From positions 31,211-95,210 of the forward strand of contig JBLIRK010000003.1 of assembly GCA_048569615.1 (NCBI GenBank): DNA of 64,000 nt, in the 5' to 3' direction. The notes below the pieces were generated by a model. That model ran no database searches. It was not told where the DNA came from and was given only the letters and a program-made list of their open reading frames with translations. Of this stretch, positions 1 to 9,192 are shown piece after piece (position 1 is the first letter of the stretch; each line of letters starts with the position of its first letter). The stretch is from JAYEPK01 sp048569615 (GTDB lineage Archaea; Thermoplasmatota; Penumbrarchaeia; Penumbrarchaeales; Penumbrarchaeaceae). The translations under genes were made by a program, and so were the position numbers.

Positions 1-677
1 CCTGACCTCTCTGCCACGGCCATGATCACATCCTGGTCGAACTGAACCCCCTCTATCTGGCATATCTCCCTAAGCCTCTTTGCGATCGATGCCGGTCCGA
101 GCCGCCGGAACTTGATCCGCTCGCAGATGAAATTCAGCGGCGCCCCCGAGCCGCTGATAAGACCGTAAAGGCTGTTGACGATCAGAAGGACGGGCTGCTT
201 GGTGATCTTGACCAGTTCCACGATCGCCTTCTTTCCTCCTCTATCGGAAACATCGGTCCCTCCCTCATCGGAAACGCTTCTCTCGTAGAGGTTGTCAGCT
301 TCGTCGAGCATTATTAACTTGTTGCGGTAATTGGTGCCTTCTGCATACCCCTCCTCGTCCGTGATATCCCTGGAGAGGGCGCCCCTGGTGGCCATCTTCC
401 TTATCGCCTCGATGTTCCTTGAATCCGAGGCGTTCAGTTCGATCACCTCCCATCCCATCTCGGCAGCCAGGGCGAGGGCTGCCGTGGTCTTTCCCACTCC
501 CGGCTCACCCTCGAGAATGACAGCCCTCTTCTTTGGTATCCTGCCCTCGCTCCAGCCTCCGGCCCAATCCCTCAAGGCTTTCACTGTGCTTGCCACGCCT
601 GTCATCTGATCAAGGCTTCCAGGCCGGTATCTCTCGATCCATGATGAGCCTGCGGATCGACCGGGGGGATCTGTCAT
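1..677 (-). CDS. rfcL: Replication factor C large subunit (clamp loader), C-terminus beyond the window
   Basis: This is the N-terminal 225 residues of the large subunit of the archaeal clamp loader, which opens and loads the PCNA sliding clamp at primer ends with ATP. Read from ATG 677 leftwards, the protein starts MTDPPG and soon reaches the family signature WIERYRP. Walker A is GEPGVGKTT, the ELNASDSR segment follows, and Walker B is LIMLDEADNL. The sensor-1 region and the start of the lid follow before the left edge cuts the gene. It is divergent from the histidine kinase at 854. Identification is firm; length and C-terminal PIP motif cannot be seen. Confidence 0.95.
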   Translation of the reverse strand, partial: MTDPPGRSAGSSWIERYRPGSLDQMTGVASTVKALRDWAGGWSEGRIPKKRAVILEGEPGVGKTTAALALAAEMGWEVIELNASDSRNIEAIRKMATRGALSRDITDEEGYAEGTNYRNKLIMLDEADNLYERSVSDEGGTDVSDRGGKKAIVELVKITKQPVLLIVNSLYGLISGSGAPLNFICERIKFRRLGPASIAKRLREICQIEGVQFDQDVIMAVAERS

Positions 678-763
678 TGTGATTAAGTACGATGAATAGG
701 TACTTTACAGTTTCCAGGGAGAAAAGTGAAACTACTTGTACCAAACGAAATGAGGTGGGCATG

Positions 764-772
764 TTTAAATAA
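764..772 (+). promoter_or_regulatory. TATA-like box upstream of the histidine kinase
   Basis: TTTAAATAA lies about 85 bases before the chosen ATG at 854, so a start of transcription near 795 would leave a leader of about 60 bases. The purine-rich AAGGGGTGG just before the ATG would be the ribosome binding site. Inferred from composition and position only. Confidence 0.45.
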
Positions 773-853
773 TGACCATTGTTCTTTCTGTTCTGTTGCA
801 GGGACCGTCCCAGGTTCTGGCATTCTGAAAAGCGTCCCAAGGGGTGGCTAACA

Positions 854-2653
854 ATGGTCTCCAAGAAGAAAGAAGTCAGCGACCATGAAGAGGTAGTTAT
901 GAACGGACTGCCGCTGGGGATCATAGTGATGGATGGGGAAGGACGCATCCGTTTTATGAACGATCATTTTACGAAACTCATTGGCCCTGCGGAGGACAAG
1001 GTCCTCGGCAACTACCTGTACGACATCGTGGAGCCCTCGGACATCCCCGAAGTGCTTTCCATGATGAAGAAGGGGAGACGGGACGGCGTTCAGCTGGAAA
1101 TGACCATCAGGCTCATAAAGGGCAGGTCCGTCCACGGGATATTCACATTCCGCGATCACCGGTTCCATGGGGAGAAAGGCTCAATGGTCACCATGGTGGA
1201 GAAGGAGCAGAGAACGAAGAAAAACGAGATCTGCTATGAGGTCCTGGAAGAGCTCCCCATGCCCGTGGTCGTGATGGAAAAGGACCTGCAGGTGCAGTTC
1301 AGGAACAGCGCCGCAGATGAGAGGATCAGCCTTCTCGCAAAGGGCAAGGATCCTGTCCAGAATCCTTCCAAGGAGCGTAAGGCGGTCCTGCTGGACTGCC
1401 TGAAGAATGGCAACCCGGGAAGGACAACCGTCAGTATCAAGACTTCAGAAGGAGGCATAGACTTCGATGTGGTCACGGTACCGGTACGCTCCGTTGGAGC
1501 AGTGGACAGGGCTCTGGAGTTCTGGCTTGACCCGCCGGCCCGGACAGAAGGCATGGGAGCAGCGGACCTCTTGAAGGGGCTGGGGGATGAGCTGATAGAC
1601 AGCGCCAATGCGCTCATCATCGGGCTCGACCTGGAGGGAACGATAACCCTGTGGAACAAAGGGGCCCAGAGGGCTCTGGGTTACTCTCCGGAGGAGGTCA
1701 AGGGAAGATCGTGGTTCGATTATCTGCTTGACAGGGAAGCCGAGAGAGGGAAGCTCGAGGTCCTCCAATGGAACATCGGTTCCGGTTTCCGGACCCGGTA
1801 TGAGAGCAAGGTAAGGTCAAAATCCGGAATGGCCATGATAATATCGCTGGAAAACACGGTTATCTTCGACAAGACCGGGGATGTGTCCCTGGTCCTGATG
1901 GTAGGCCAGGACATAACTACCCAGAAAAGGCTCGAGGAATCCCTCCGGAGCCAGAGCGACAAGTTGATGGACGCCATGGAGGAGTCGTCGCTCTACACCG
2001 ATCTCATGGTCCACGATATGCACAATGCGATAGCCGGCATAATGGGATATCTTGAGCTCCTCAGCATGGGGGGGACAAAACCGGACAAGTCAAAGGAATA
2101 CATCGAAAGGGCCCTGGCAGAGGTCAGGAAGAGCTCTTCCATAATCAAGGATGTCAAGCTGATCTCTCAAGCAGGACCCCTTACCCAGACCGGAACCATA
2201 GAGATTTCCGAAATCCTAGCTCACGCCGTGGCCAGGTTCCAGAAGGAGATGGGAGGGGAATGCCCGAAGATCGATATCGACACTCCTGAGATCGAGGTTG
2301 TCGCAGACCATCTCCTGGAAGACGTTGTCATGCGGGTGCTCCAGCACTCCGTCAGGAATTCCAAATCCGATAAACCGAGGATCAGCATAAACGTAAGGAG
2401 GGATCCCTCCAAGACCAATTTCGTGCCGGAACCGGTCCACATCGTAGTCGCGGACAACGGCGGAGGCATGGACCCCTCCAGTCTGGAAGGATTGTTCAAC
2501 CGGCCGAGAAGGACGGACCTCGGCTCCCACGGACTGGGACTCTACCTTGTCAAGAGGATCATCTCCAGATACCAGGGAATGGTGTGGGTGGAGACCTCAT
2601 CCGGTAAGGAAAAGGGTTTGGAGGTCCACATACTCCTCAGAGAGATAGTATGA
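854..2653 (+). CDS. PAS-domain sensor histidine kinase, soluble
   Basis: This is a predicted cytoplasmic signal-transducing histidine kinase of 599 residues with no membrane segment. Three PAS-like domains come first: about residues 18-115 (GLPLGIIVMDGEGRI), 128-225 (ELPMPVVVMEKDLQV) and 245-365 (ALIIGLDLEGTITLWNKGA). The third ends in a typical PAC motif. The phosphoacceptor region has HDMHNAIAGIMGYLELL near residue 386, the archaeal variant of the HisKA H-box. The ATPase domain follows, with DNGGGMD near 534 and GSHGLGLYLVKR near 558. The frame is open from TTG 779, but ATG 854 has AAGGGGTGG in front and matches the start of the first PAS. No receiver domain or response regulator is adjacent, so the target is unknown. 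It ends back to back with the next gene. Confidence 0.9.
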   Translation: MVSKKKEVSDHEEVVMNGLPLGIIVMDGEGRIRFMNDHFTKLIGPAEDKVLGNYLYDIVEPSDIPEVLSMMKKGRRDGVQLEMTIRLIKGRSVHGIFTFRDHRFHGEKGSMVTMVEKEQRTKKNEICYEVLEELPMPVVVMEKDLQVQFRNSAADERISLLAKGKDPVQNPSKERKAVLLDCLKNGNPGRTTVSIKTSEGGIDFDVVTVPVRSVGAVDRALEFWLDPPARTEGMGAADLLKGLGDELIDSANALIIGLDLEGTITLWNKGAQRALGYSPEEVKGRSWFDYLLDREAERGKLEVLQWNIGSGFRTRYESKVRSKSGMAMIISLENTVIFDKTGDVSLVLMVGQDITTQKRLEESLRSQSDKLMDAMEESSLYTDLMVHDMHNAIAGIMGYLELLSMGGTKPDKSKEYIERALAEVRKSSSIIKDVKLISQAGPLTQTGTIEISEILAHAVARFQKEMGGECPKIDIDTPEIEVVADHLLEDVVMRVLQHSVRNSKSDKPRISINVRRDPSKTNFVPEPVHIVVADNGGGMDPSSLEGLFNRPRRTDLGSHGLGLYLVKRIISRYQGMVWVETSSGKEKGLEVHILLREIV

Positions 2654-2902
2654 TCAATCCGCAACGATATGGAGCTCGCCGTTCTCGTAATAGATCCAAA
2701 TATTGTCCCTGATCTTCTTGGTAAGCTCCGAGAGGGCGCTGTAAAGGGATTCCTCGGAAACTCCCAGATACCTCGCCGCATCCTTGGTCACCCAGGGATA
2801 GTTACCGAAATCATGGTCCCTGATGTACTCGTAAACCTTCATCTCAAGGCTGCTGAGATCCTTCATAGCCATAACCACACGGCTCCAGGTGCTTATCTCC
2901 AC
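2654..2902 (-). CDS. Small winged-helix protein
   Basis: An 82-residue protein (GTG start) with a predicted winged helix-turn-helix fold. The core is LSSLEMKVYEYIRDHD, then VTKDAARYLGVSEESLYSALSEL as a recognition-type helix, then a short wing (IWIYYENGELHIVAD). It may bind DNA, but nothing shows a target. The GTG at 2902 overlaps the end of the PRC-barrel gene by 10 bases; ATGs at 2872 and 2866 are possible alternative starts and would lose 10-12 residues. The two genes probably form a pair transcribed leftwards. Its stop abuts the kinase stop within the palindrome TGATCA at 2651-2656. Confidence 0.7.
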   Translation of the reverse strand: MEISTWSRVVMAMKDLSSLEMKVYEYIRDHDFGNYPWVTKDAARYLGVSEESLYSALSELTKKIRDNIWIYYENGELHIVAD

Positions 2903-3243
2903 CCTAGCCTGGCTACCCCGCCTTCACCGAAATCCTTCTTCACAACCCTGAGCTTCCTCTTCTTCCCGTCAGCGGGAAGAGAAGGTATGTCAAACTGCTC
3001 CTTCCTCTTTATCTTTCCCGGAAAATGCTTGAGAAGGATCACACGGGATATCGACTGGACCCATCTGTAGGGAACCCCCACGCTGGCGCCGTCGGGAACA
3101 ATGTCCGGATTGGTTTCCGAGACGAGAAGTTCGTATATCTCGCCATCGTCCAGGTCCACTATGATATCCTCGACGTAGCCAAGGTTCAATCCTTTGTCAG
3201 TAATCACTTCAAGCCCTTGGAGATTATTGATCTCTGTAAGCAT
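2893..3243 (-). CDS. PRC-barrel domain protein
   Basis: A 116-residue protein with an N-terminal PRC-barrel: ITDKGLNLGYVEDIIVDLDDGEI, then ELLVSET, then a strand reaching IVPDGASVGVPYRWVQSI. This is the small beta-barrel shared by RimM, photosynthetic reaction-centre H subunits and many single-domain archaeal proteins. The C-terminal third is basic (KHFPGKIKRKEQ, KKRKLRVVKKD), which could suit RNA or membrane binding. Function is unknown. ATG 3243 has GAGGGAG a few bases upstream. It is first of a two-gene unit with the winged-helix protein. Confidence 0.8.
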   Translation of the reverse strand: MLTEINNLQGLEVITDKGLNLGYVEDIIVDLDDGEIYELLVSETNPDIVPDGASVGVPYRWVQSISRVILLKHFPGKIKRKEQFDIPSLPADGKKRKLRVVKKDFGEGGVARLGWR

Positions 3244-3500
3244 CGGACTCCCTCACGACCCTTTGCCCGCCTCCATGCCGAAGGCCTGGGGGCGGGAAAT
3301 ATCATACCGGATAGTGATTTTCTATTGTTTAAATGTTTTTAAGTTGTTTTCACCTGAAAAATAATCCGCCGAAAGAGGAAGCATAGGCCGTGAACTTATC
3401 AGAAATTTGTGAATCCGATGCAAAGGCGGGGCTCCCCTCCATATTTAGGGAACTTTGATTAATAAACATATATGATATCTCTCAACAGGAGACGATATAA

Positions 3501-3980
3501 ATGATAGATGCTGCAAAGGACCTGGAAGGATCAACGGCCCCTCTATTCTGCCTCAGGGACCAGAACGGGGAGGAGGTCTGCCTGAAAGACCTTAAGGGAA
3601 AATGGACAGTGCTTTACTTCTATCCCAAGGATAACACAAGCGGCTGCACGCTCGAGGCCAAGGATTTCACATGCGCCGTGGAGGATTTCGCCAAGGAAGG
3701 GGCGCAGATAATCGGCGTTTCGCCCGACAGCGAGGAGAGCCACCTGAAGTTCATAGGCAAGCACGAGCTGAAGCTAACCCTCCTCAGCGATCCGGAAAAG
3801 GTCAGCCTCGAGGCATTCGGGGTGTGGAAGAAGAAATCCATGTACGGCAGGGATTTCATGGGTGTGGAGAGATCGACCTTCCTCATCGATCCAGATGGAA
3901 AGATCAGAAGGGAATGGAGAAAGGTCAAGGTGGAGGGCCATGTGGATGATGTCCTGTCCGAGCTGAAGAAGTCTAAATGA
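3501..3980 (+). CDS. bcp: Peroxiredoxin, Bcp/PrxQ type
   Basis: A 159-residue thiol peroxidase of the AhpC/TSA thioredoxin-fold family, expected to reduce peroxides in the cytoplasm. The family core is clear: WTVLYFYPKDNTSGCTLEA with the peroxidatic Cys49, then GVSPDSEESHLKF and STFLIDPDGKI. In classical Bcp a second Cys lies five residues after the first; here that position is Lys54 and the nearest candidates are Cys58, Cys17 and Cys27, so it may be a 1-Cys or atypical 2-Cys enzyme. AGGAGACGATATAA precedes the ATG. Likely monocistronic, with an AT-rich stretch and ATATAT just upstream. Confidence 0.93.
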   Translation: MIDAAKDLEGSTAPLFCLRDQNGEEVCLKDLKGKWTVLYFYPKDNTSGCTLEAKDFTCAVEDFAKEGAQIIGVSPDSEESHLKFIGKHELKLTLLSDPEKVSLEAFGVWKKKSMYGRDFMGVERSTFLIDPDGKIRREWRKVKVEGHVDDVLSELKKSK

Positions 3981-4032
3981 TCTGCAACTATCAAATCAAG
4001 AAACCGGACTCCAACGAAGGCAATATGCTTTC

Positions 4033-6267
4033 ATGCAAGAAGTGGTCGATTTGGAAGAAAAAACGGAAACGGTAAAGATCGGAGGGATGACCTGTGCGGT
4101 TTGCGTCCAGGCGATCGAGACGGGTCTGAACGAGCAGGCGGGCATCTCCAAGGTCCATGTCAACCTGGGATCCGAAAAGGCATACGTCAGGTTCGACCCC
4201 GAGAAGACGGACCTAGGTAAGATCCGGCGAACTATAGAGGATATCGGTTATACGTATCTGGGTACCGATTCCGAGGTTGATGCCGAAAAGGAAAGGAAAG
4301 CATTCCTGGAGGAGCAGAGGCGGAGGGCCCTGAGGTTCTCCCTAGGGCTCGGCATAGGCATCCCGCTGATGATCATAATGCATCTGGGCATCCATTTTCC
4401 CTTTGACATGGCCTATGGAATGCTGATTCTCACATCTCCCATATTCATTTTCATCAGCTATCCCATCTTCAAGGCCGCCTACAGATCATTGAGTCACTTG
4501 ACCCTGAACATGGACGTGATGTATTCCATGGGAATGGGTGTGGCCTATGCCGCATCCGTTCTCGGAACCCTGGAACTTGGTCTCGACCGGTCCTTTCTCT
4601 TCTTCGACACCGTGCTCATGCTCGCAGGATTCCTCACGCTCGGCAGATATCTTGAGGCCAGAGCCAAGGGGAGAACGAACGAGGCGATCAAAAAGCTGAT
4701 AGGGCTGCAGCCAAAGAAAGCACTGGTCATCAGGAACGGGAACGAGATGGAGATCGACATCGCCGATGTGGTGCCCGGGGATATTGCTATCGTCAGACCG
4801 GGGCAGAAGGTTCCCGTGGACGGTTCGATCATTTTCGGAAAAAGCTACATCGATGAATCCATGATAACCGGGGAGCCCATCCCTCCGAACAAGAAACCGG
4901 GAGACAAGGTGATCGGAGGGACCCTGAACAAGAACGGGGTAATTAGGATCAGGGCCGAAAGGATCGGGAAGGAAACCGTGCTGTCGCAGATAATCAAGCT
5001 GGTGGAGGAAGCCCAGGGATCAAGGCCTGCGATACAGAAAGTTGCCGACAAGGTCGTTTCCTACTTCATCCCGGCGGTCCTTCTGATTGCCGTTGCATCC
5101 TTTGCCGCCTGGTACCTTCTCTTCGGCGGGACCCTTCTCGTTGCCATGACCGCCCTTATATCGGTGTTGGTGATAGCATGCCCTTGCGCATTGGGGCTGG
5201 CCACACCAACGGCTGTGACGGTTGGCATAGGAAGAGGAGCCGAGCTCGGGATACTTATCAAGAACGGAGACGCCCTTCAGAGCTCCGAAGGGATAGATAC
5301 CGTTGTCATGGACAAGACAGGTACGATCACACTCGGAAGGCCGCAGGTGGTCGACATCTTCGTCAATCGGGGAAGAAGGGAAGAGATGCTCGCCTTGGCC
5401 GCTTCGGTGGAAAAAGGAACTACCCACCCGTTGGGAGAGGCCATAGTACGCGCGGGCGAAGGTGTCGAAATTCCAGATGCGGAAACAGTTGAAGAGATGA
5501 CCGGCAAGGGTATGAAGGGCATTGTGAGGGGCAGGGAGGTACTGGTCGGGAACCTCTCCCTGCTAGAAGAGTCTGGGGTCCGGATCCCTGCCTCCGTCAA
5601 AGAAAGGCTCGGAAAGATGCAGGAGAGCGGAATGACGGCTGCACTGGTCGCAGCGGACGGGACCGTTCTGGGCCTGATCGGGATCTCCGACAAAGTGAAG
5701 GATACCTCAAAGGAAGCGGTCAGAAGCCTGAGGTCGAAAGGCATAAAGGTCATCATGCTCACGGGAGATGCTGGGGCTTCTGCGAAAAGGGTTGCGGCTT
5801 CCGTGGGAATAGACGAGGTCATCGCGAACGTGCTCCCCGGAGACAAGGCCGGAAAGGTCAAGGAGCTTCAGAAGGAGGGCAGGAGAGTGGCCTTCATAGG
5901 TGACGGCATCAACGACGCGCCTGCCCTGGCCCAGGCCAATGTCGGCATCGCGATGGGGAGCGGAACTGACATTGCAATGGAAAGCGGCGACATCGTCCTT
6001 GTGAACAGCGATCCCAGGGATGCGGTGGCAGGGTTGGAGCTGGCCGGGAAGGTAATGGGCAGGATCAGGCAGAACATATTCTGGGCCTTTGCATACAACA
6101 CGGCCCTGATCCCTATCGCAGCAGGGGTGCTGAATCCCATCGGGATCCGAATGAGGCCGGAGCTCGCCGGACTGGCCATGGCAATGAGCTCGGTAACGGT
6201 CGTAACACTGTCCCTCATGTTAAAAAGGTATAAACCGCAGTCGTTGAAGAGCAAGGGAGGAAAATGA
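4033..6267 (+). CDS. copA: Copper-exporting P1B-type ATPase
   Basis: A 744-residue heavy-metal pump of the copper class in the cytoplasmic membrane. One N-terminal HMA domain carries MTCAVC (Cys21, Cys24). Eight membrane helices are expected. The metal-binding CPC motif is in VIACPCALGLATPTA (about 383-385), the phosphorylated aspartate in DKTGT (about 427), HP in TTHPLGEA, and the hinge in GDGINDAPALAQANVGIAMG. The C-terminal YN and MSSVT motifs of helices 7-8 match Cu(I) pumps. A YHS-domain gene starts on the base after the stop, so the two are co-transcribed and probably work together in metal handling. Confidence 0.95.
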   Translation: MQEVVDLEEKTETVKIGGMTCAVCVQAIETGLNEQAGISKVHVNLGSEKAYVRFDPEKTDLGKIRRTIEDIGYTYLGTDSEVDAEKERKAFLEEQRRRALRFSLGLGIGIPLMIIMHLGIHFPFDMAYGMLILTSPIFIFISYPIFKAAYRSLSHLTLNMDVMYSMGMGVAYAASVLGTLELGLDRSFLFFDTVLMLAGFLTLGRYLEARAKGRTNEAIKKLIGLQPKKALVIRNGNEMEIDIADVVPGDIAIVRPGQKVPVDGSIIFGKSYIDESMITGEPIPPNKKPGDKVIGGTLNKNGVIRIRAERIGKETVLSQIIKLVEEAQGSRPAIQKVADKVVSYFIPAVLLIAVASFAAWYLLFGGTLLVAMTALISVLVIACPCALGLATPTAVTVGIGRGAELGILIKNGDALQSSEGIDTVVMDKTGTITLGRPQVVDIFVNRGRREEMLALAASVEKGTTHPLGEAIVRAGEGVEIPDAETVEEMTGKGMKGIVRGREVLVGNLSLLEESGVRIPASVKERLGKMQESGMTAALVAADGTVLGLIGISDKVKDTSKEAVRSLRSKGIKVIMLTGDAGASAKRVAASVGIDEVIANVLPGDKAGKVKELQKEGRRVAFIGDGINDAPALAQANVGIAMGSGTDIAMESGDIVLVNSDPRDAVAGLELAGKVMGRIRQNIFWAFAYNTALIPIAAGVLNPIGIRMRPELAGLAMAMSSVTVVTLSLMLKRYKPQSLKSKGGK

Positions 6268-6435
6268 ATGGAAATCGACCCAGTATGCAAGATGAAGGTG
6301 GATCCAGGCAAGGCGAAGTTCAAGAGCGAATACAATGGAAAGACCTACTACTTCTGCGCCCCGGGATGCAGGTTCCTGTTCGAGAAGGAGCCTGAAAAAT
6401 ATCTGAAGAGCGACAAGCCGCTGGTCAAGATGTGA
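6268..6435 (+). CDS. YHS-domain protein, 55 residues
   Basis: A 55-residue open frame starting directly after the copA stop (TGA then ATG, no gap). It begins MEIDPVCKMKVDPGKA, has EYNGKTYYFCAPGC in the middle and ends FLFEKEPEKYLK. This is a YHS domain, a small metal-binding module often fused to or next to copper and other heavy-metal ATPases. Cys7, Cys30 and Cys34 are the likely ligands. It could act as a metal sensor or donor for CopA. GGGAGG lies at the end of copA as ribosome binding site. Family call firm; role inferred from position. Confidence 0.9.
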   Translation: MEIDPVCKMKVDPGKAKFKSEYNGKTYYFCAPGCRFLFEKEPEKYLKSDKPLVKM

Positions 6436-6494
6436 TATGGAAGGATGGCCGGCTGTCGTTAGATTATTCACAGAGAAGACCATTAACCCTCCGT

Positions 6495-8165
6495 ATGCAG
6501 AGCGACATAGAGATAGCCCAGGCAGCGAAGCTCAGACCCATAGAGGAGATAGCAAGGAAAGCCGGCTTGAAGAAGGGCGAGTACACGCCATGGGGGGCCT
6601 ATAAAGCGAAGATCGACCTTTCCGCAATGGAAAGGATAACGAATAGGAAGCCGGGACGCCTCATACTTGTTACGACAACAAGCCCTACCCCTGCAGGGGA
6701 GGGCAAGACCACCATGACAATAGGGTTGGCACAGGCCCTGTGCAAGCTGGGTCATAAGAGCATGCTCGGGATCCGCGAGCCTTCGATGGGGCCCGTATTC
6801 GGCATAAAAGGAGGGGCCGCCGGAGGCGGATATTCCCAGGTGCTTCCCATGGAGGACATAAACCTCCATTTCACTGGGGACATGCATGCGATAACGGCTG
6901 CACACAATCTGCTTGCAGCAGTCCTGAACAACCACATGCACCACGGCAACGAACTGAACATCGATCCCAGGAAGATCGTATGGCACAGGGTAATGGACAT
7001 GAACGACAGGGCCCTCAGACATGCCGTTATCGGGCTGGGTGGTACAAAGAGCGGGATGCCCCAGGAGGATTCCTTCGACATCACCGCAGCAAGCGAGATC
7101 ATGGCCGTAGTATGCCTCTCAACCTCGCTCCGGGACCTGAAGGAAAGGATATCGAGGATAATAGTCGCCTACAACAGGGACGATCAGCCGGTGTTCGCCA
7201 ATGAGCTCGGGGTGGTGGGCGCCATGGCAATGCTCCTCAAGGATGCCCTTCGCCCCAATCTGGTCCAGACCATTGAAGGGGTTCCCGCATTCATCCACGG
7301 CGGCCCCTTTGCCAACATCGCCCACGGGACGTCATCCTATCTTTCCACGAAGATAGGGCTTCATCTGAGTGAGTACTTCATCACGGAGGCAGGCTTCGGT
7401 TCGGACCTCGGTGCCGAGAAGTTCTTCGACATCTTCTGCAGGAAGACCGGCCTTATCCCTTCCGCCGTCGTCATGGTGGTGACGACCAGGTCCCTCAAGA
7501 TGCAGGGAGGCGTACCCAAGACCGAGCTCGATAAACAGGACGTGCTTTCAGTAAGGAAGGGCATGGCGAACCTGTCCAGGCACCTCCATATTGTCCAACT
7601 GTTCGGACTTCCGGTTGTCGTGGCCATCAACAGGTTCGAGAACGACCACGAGGACGAGGTGCAGGAGGTGCTCAGATTATGCGAGGCCATGGGCATACCG
7701 ATCGCCGTTTCGGAACACCACGCCCGGGGGGGTGATGGGGCGATGGGAGTTGCCGAGAAACTGGTCGAGATCGTCAGCACGTGCAAGAACTGCTTCAATA
7801 CGCTCTATCCGGACAACATGCCCTTGAAAGAGAAGATCAAATACGTATGCCACAACGTTTACGGCGCCGGAAAGGTGCAGTTCTCGGTGGATGCGGCAAG
7901 TTGGATGGAGAAGTTTGAGCAGATGGGATACGGGGACCTCCCTATCTGCATGGCCAAGACGCAGTACTCGCTCTCCGATGACCCGACGCTTCTGGGAGCG
8001 CCCACAAAGTTCAAGGTCACCATCTCGGAGATCCGCCTGTCGGCAGGAGCAGGATTCGTGGTCCCGCTAACTGGTAAAATCAACACGATGCCGGGGCTTC
8101 CGAAGAGCCCGGCTGCGGAAAAGATGGATGTCACCGATGAGGGAAGGACCATCGGCCTGTTCTAG
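6495..8165 (+). CDS. fhs: Formate-tetrahydrofolate ligase
   Basis: Cytoplasmic enzyme that makes 10-formyl-tetrahydrofolate from formate, tetrahydrofolate and ATP. The 556 residues from ATG 6495 equal the usual family length, and the start MQSDIEIAQAAKLRPI aligns with known N-termini; the frame remains open back to GTG 6432. The ATP site TSPTPAGEGKTTMTIGLAQ is intact, as are GIKGGAAGGGYSQVLPM and LHFTGDMHAI. There is no ribosome site near the ATG, but GATTATTC lies about 30 bases upstream, so the message may be leaderless. It shows that tetrahydrofolate is used as a C1 carrier. It is followed closely by tyw1. Confidence 0.97.
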   Translation: MQSDIEIAQAAKLRPIEEIARKAGLKKGEYTPWGAYKAKIDLSAMERITNRKPGRLILVTTTSPTPAGEGKTTMTIGLAQALCKLGHKSMLGIREPSMGPVFGIKGGAAGGGYSQVLPMEDINLHFTGDMHAITAAHNLLAAVLNNHMHHGNELNIDPRKIVWHRVMDMNDRALRHAVIGLGGTKSGMPQEDSFDITAASEIMAVVCLSTSLRDLKERISRIIVAYNRDDQPVFANELGVVGAMAMLLKDALRPNLVQTIEGVPAFIHGGPFANIAHGTSSYLSTKIGLHLSEYFITEAGFGSDLGAEKFFDIFCRKTGLIPSAVVMVVTTRSLKMQGGVPKTELDKQDVLSVRKGMANLSRHLHIVQLFGLPVVVAINRFENDHEDEVQEVLRLCEAMGIPIAVSEHHARGGDGAMGVAEKLVEIVSTCKNCFNTLYPDNMPLKEKIKYVCHNVYGAGKVQFSVDAASWMEKFEQMGYGDLPICMAKTQYSLSDDPTLLGAPTKFKVTISEIRLSAGAGFVVPLTGKINTMPGLPKSPAAEKMDVTDEGRTIGLF

Positions 8166-8197
8166 AGGGTGAGCAGCTGGATGAAAGTTTGAGGGCC

Positions 8198-9097
8198 ATG
8201 TTCGAGAAGCAGGGATACGCCGTCGTGGGAAACCATTCGGCCGTCAAGACCTGCCACTGGCTCAGGGAATCGCTTATGAGGGACAGGGTCTGCTACAAGG
8301 AGGAATTCTTCGGGATCAGGAGCCACAGATGTCTCCAGATGACCCCGGTTGCCAATCTTTGCAATCATATGTGCCTCTACTGCTGGAGATACCAGGGCTC
8401 CGACGATGTCATAGAGGAATGGGACGATCCGAAAAGCATAGCGGAGGGCTCAATACAAGCACAAAGGAGGCTGGTCTCCGGTTTCAAGGGTGATGAGCGC
8501 TGCGATCCGAACATGTGGGAGGAGGCAAGGAGCCCAAATCAGGTTGCCATCTCTCTGACAGGGGAGCCCACAATGTATCCATATCTCGGTGAGCTTATAG
8601 CCGAATACAAGAGAATGGGATTTTCGACATTTCTCGTCACGAACGGGACGCTCCCCCATGTCCTGAAGGACCTGGACCCGCTCCCCACACAGCTTTACAT
8701 CTCGATCGATGCCCCCAACGAGGACGTTTACAGGAGGTTGTGTCTTCCCAAGATCGAAAGCGGTTGGGACAGGCTCATGGAGACGATCGACCTGATACCT
8801 TCCCTGGATACGAGGACAGTAGCAAGGCATACGCTTGTGAAGGGATGGAACCTTGGCTTCGAGGAGCAATATTCCAAACTTGACCTTAGGGGGGAGTTCG
8901 ACTTCATCGAGCCCAAGGGATATGTTTTCGTCGGTTACTCAAGGGAGCGCCTGACGATGGAGAACATGCCCTCCTTCGAGGAGATAGAGGGATTCGCGTC
9001 CCGGATATCTGAGCTCACGGGTTATGCAATGGCCGGAAGCAATCGACCATCAAGGGTCGTGCTTCTCTCTTCGGGAAGGAAAAAACTTATGGTCTGA
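8198..9097 (+). CDS. taw1: 4-demethylwyosine synthase, radical SAM (TYW1/Taw1)
   Basis: Radical SAM enzyme that builds the tricyclic wyosine base at G37 of tRNA-Phe. The cluster motif is CNHMCLYCWR (C-x3-C-x2-C). Other family landmarks are SHRCLQMTP, AISLTGEPTMYP, FLVTNGTLP and YISIDAPNED. In-frame starts are ATG 8198 (299 residues) and TTG 8189. A better-placed GAGGGTGAG sits before an in-frame CTG at 8177, which would give an N-terminus closer in length to methanogen Taw1. It follows fhs by about 30 bases or less, so co-transcription is likely although the functions differ. Sure of the family, unsure of the start. Confidence 0.93.
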   Translation: MFEKQGYAVVGNHSAVKTCHWLRESLMRDRVCYKEEFFGIRSHRCLQMTPVANLCNHMCLYCWRYQGSDDVIEEWDDPKSIAEGSIQAQRRLVSGFKGDERCDPNMWEEARSPNQVAISLTGEPTMYPYLGELIAEYKRMGFSTFLVTNGTLPHVLKDLDPLPTQLYISIDAPNEDVYRRLCLPKIESGWDRLMETIDLIPSLDTRTVARHTLVKGWNLGFEEQYSKLDLRGEFDFIEPKGYVFVGYSRERLTMENMPSFEEIEGFASRISELTGYAMAGSNRPSRVVLLSSGRKKLMV

Positions 9098-9130
9098 ACA
9101 TGTGCCAGCAGGAACACAAGGTTCAGGAAA

Positions 9131-9140
9131 CTTTATAAAA
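9131..9140 (+). promoter_or_regulatory. TATA box of the two-gene surface-protein operon
   Basis: CTTTATAAAA lies about 55 bases before ATG 9193, which also has GGAAGGGGGAG as a ribosome site. A transcription start near 9163 is expected. The next gene overlaps by four bases, so this promoter should serve both giant proteins. Confidence 0.6.
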
Positions 9141-9192
9141 TCTCGTTCAGTTACAAGAGCGTCCAGAACCCATCTGGAAGGGGGAGTCAGGT

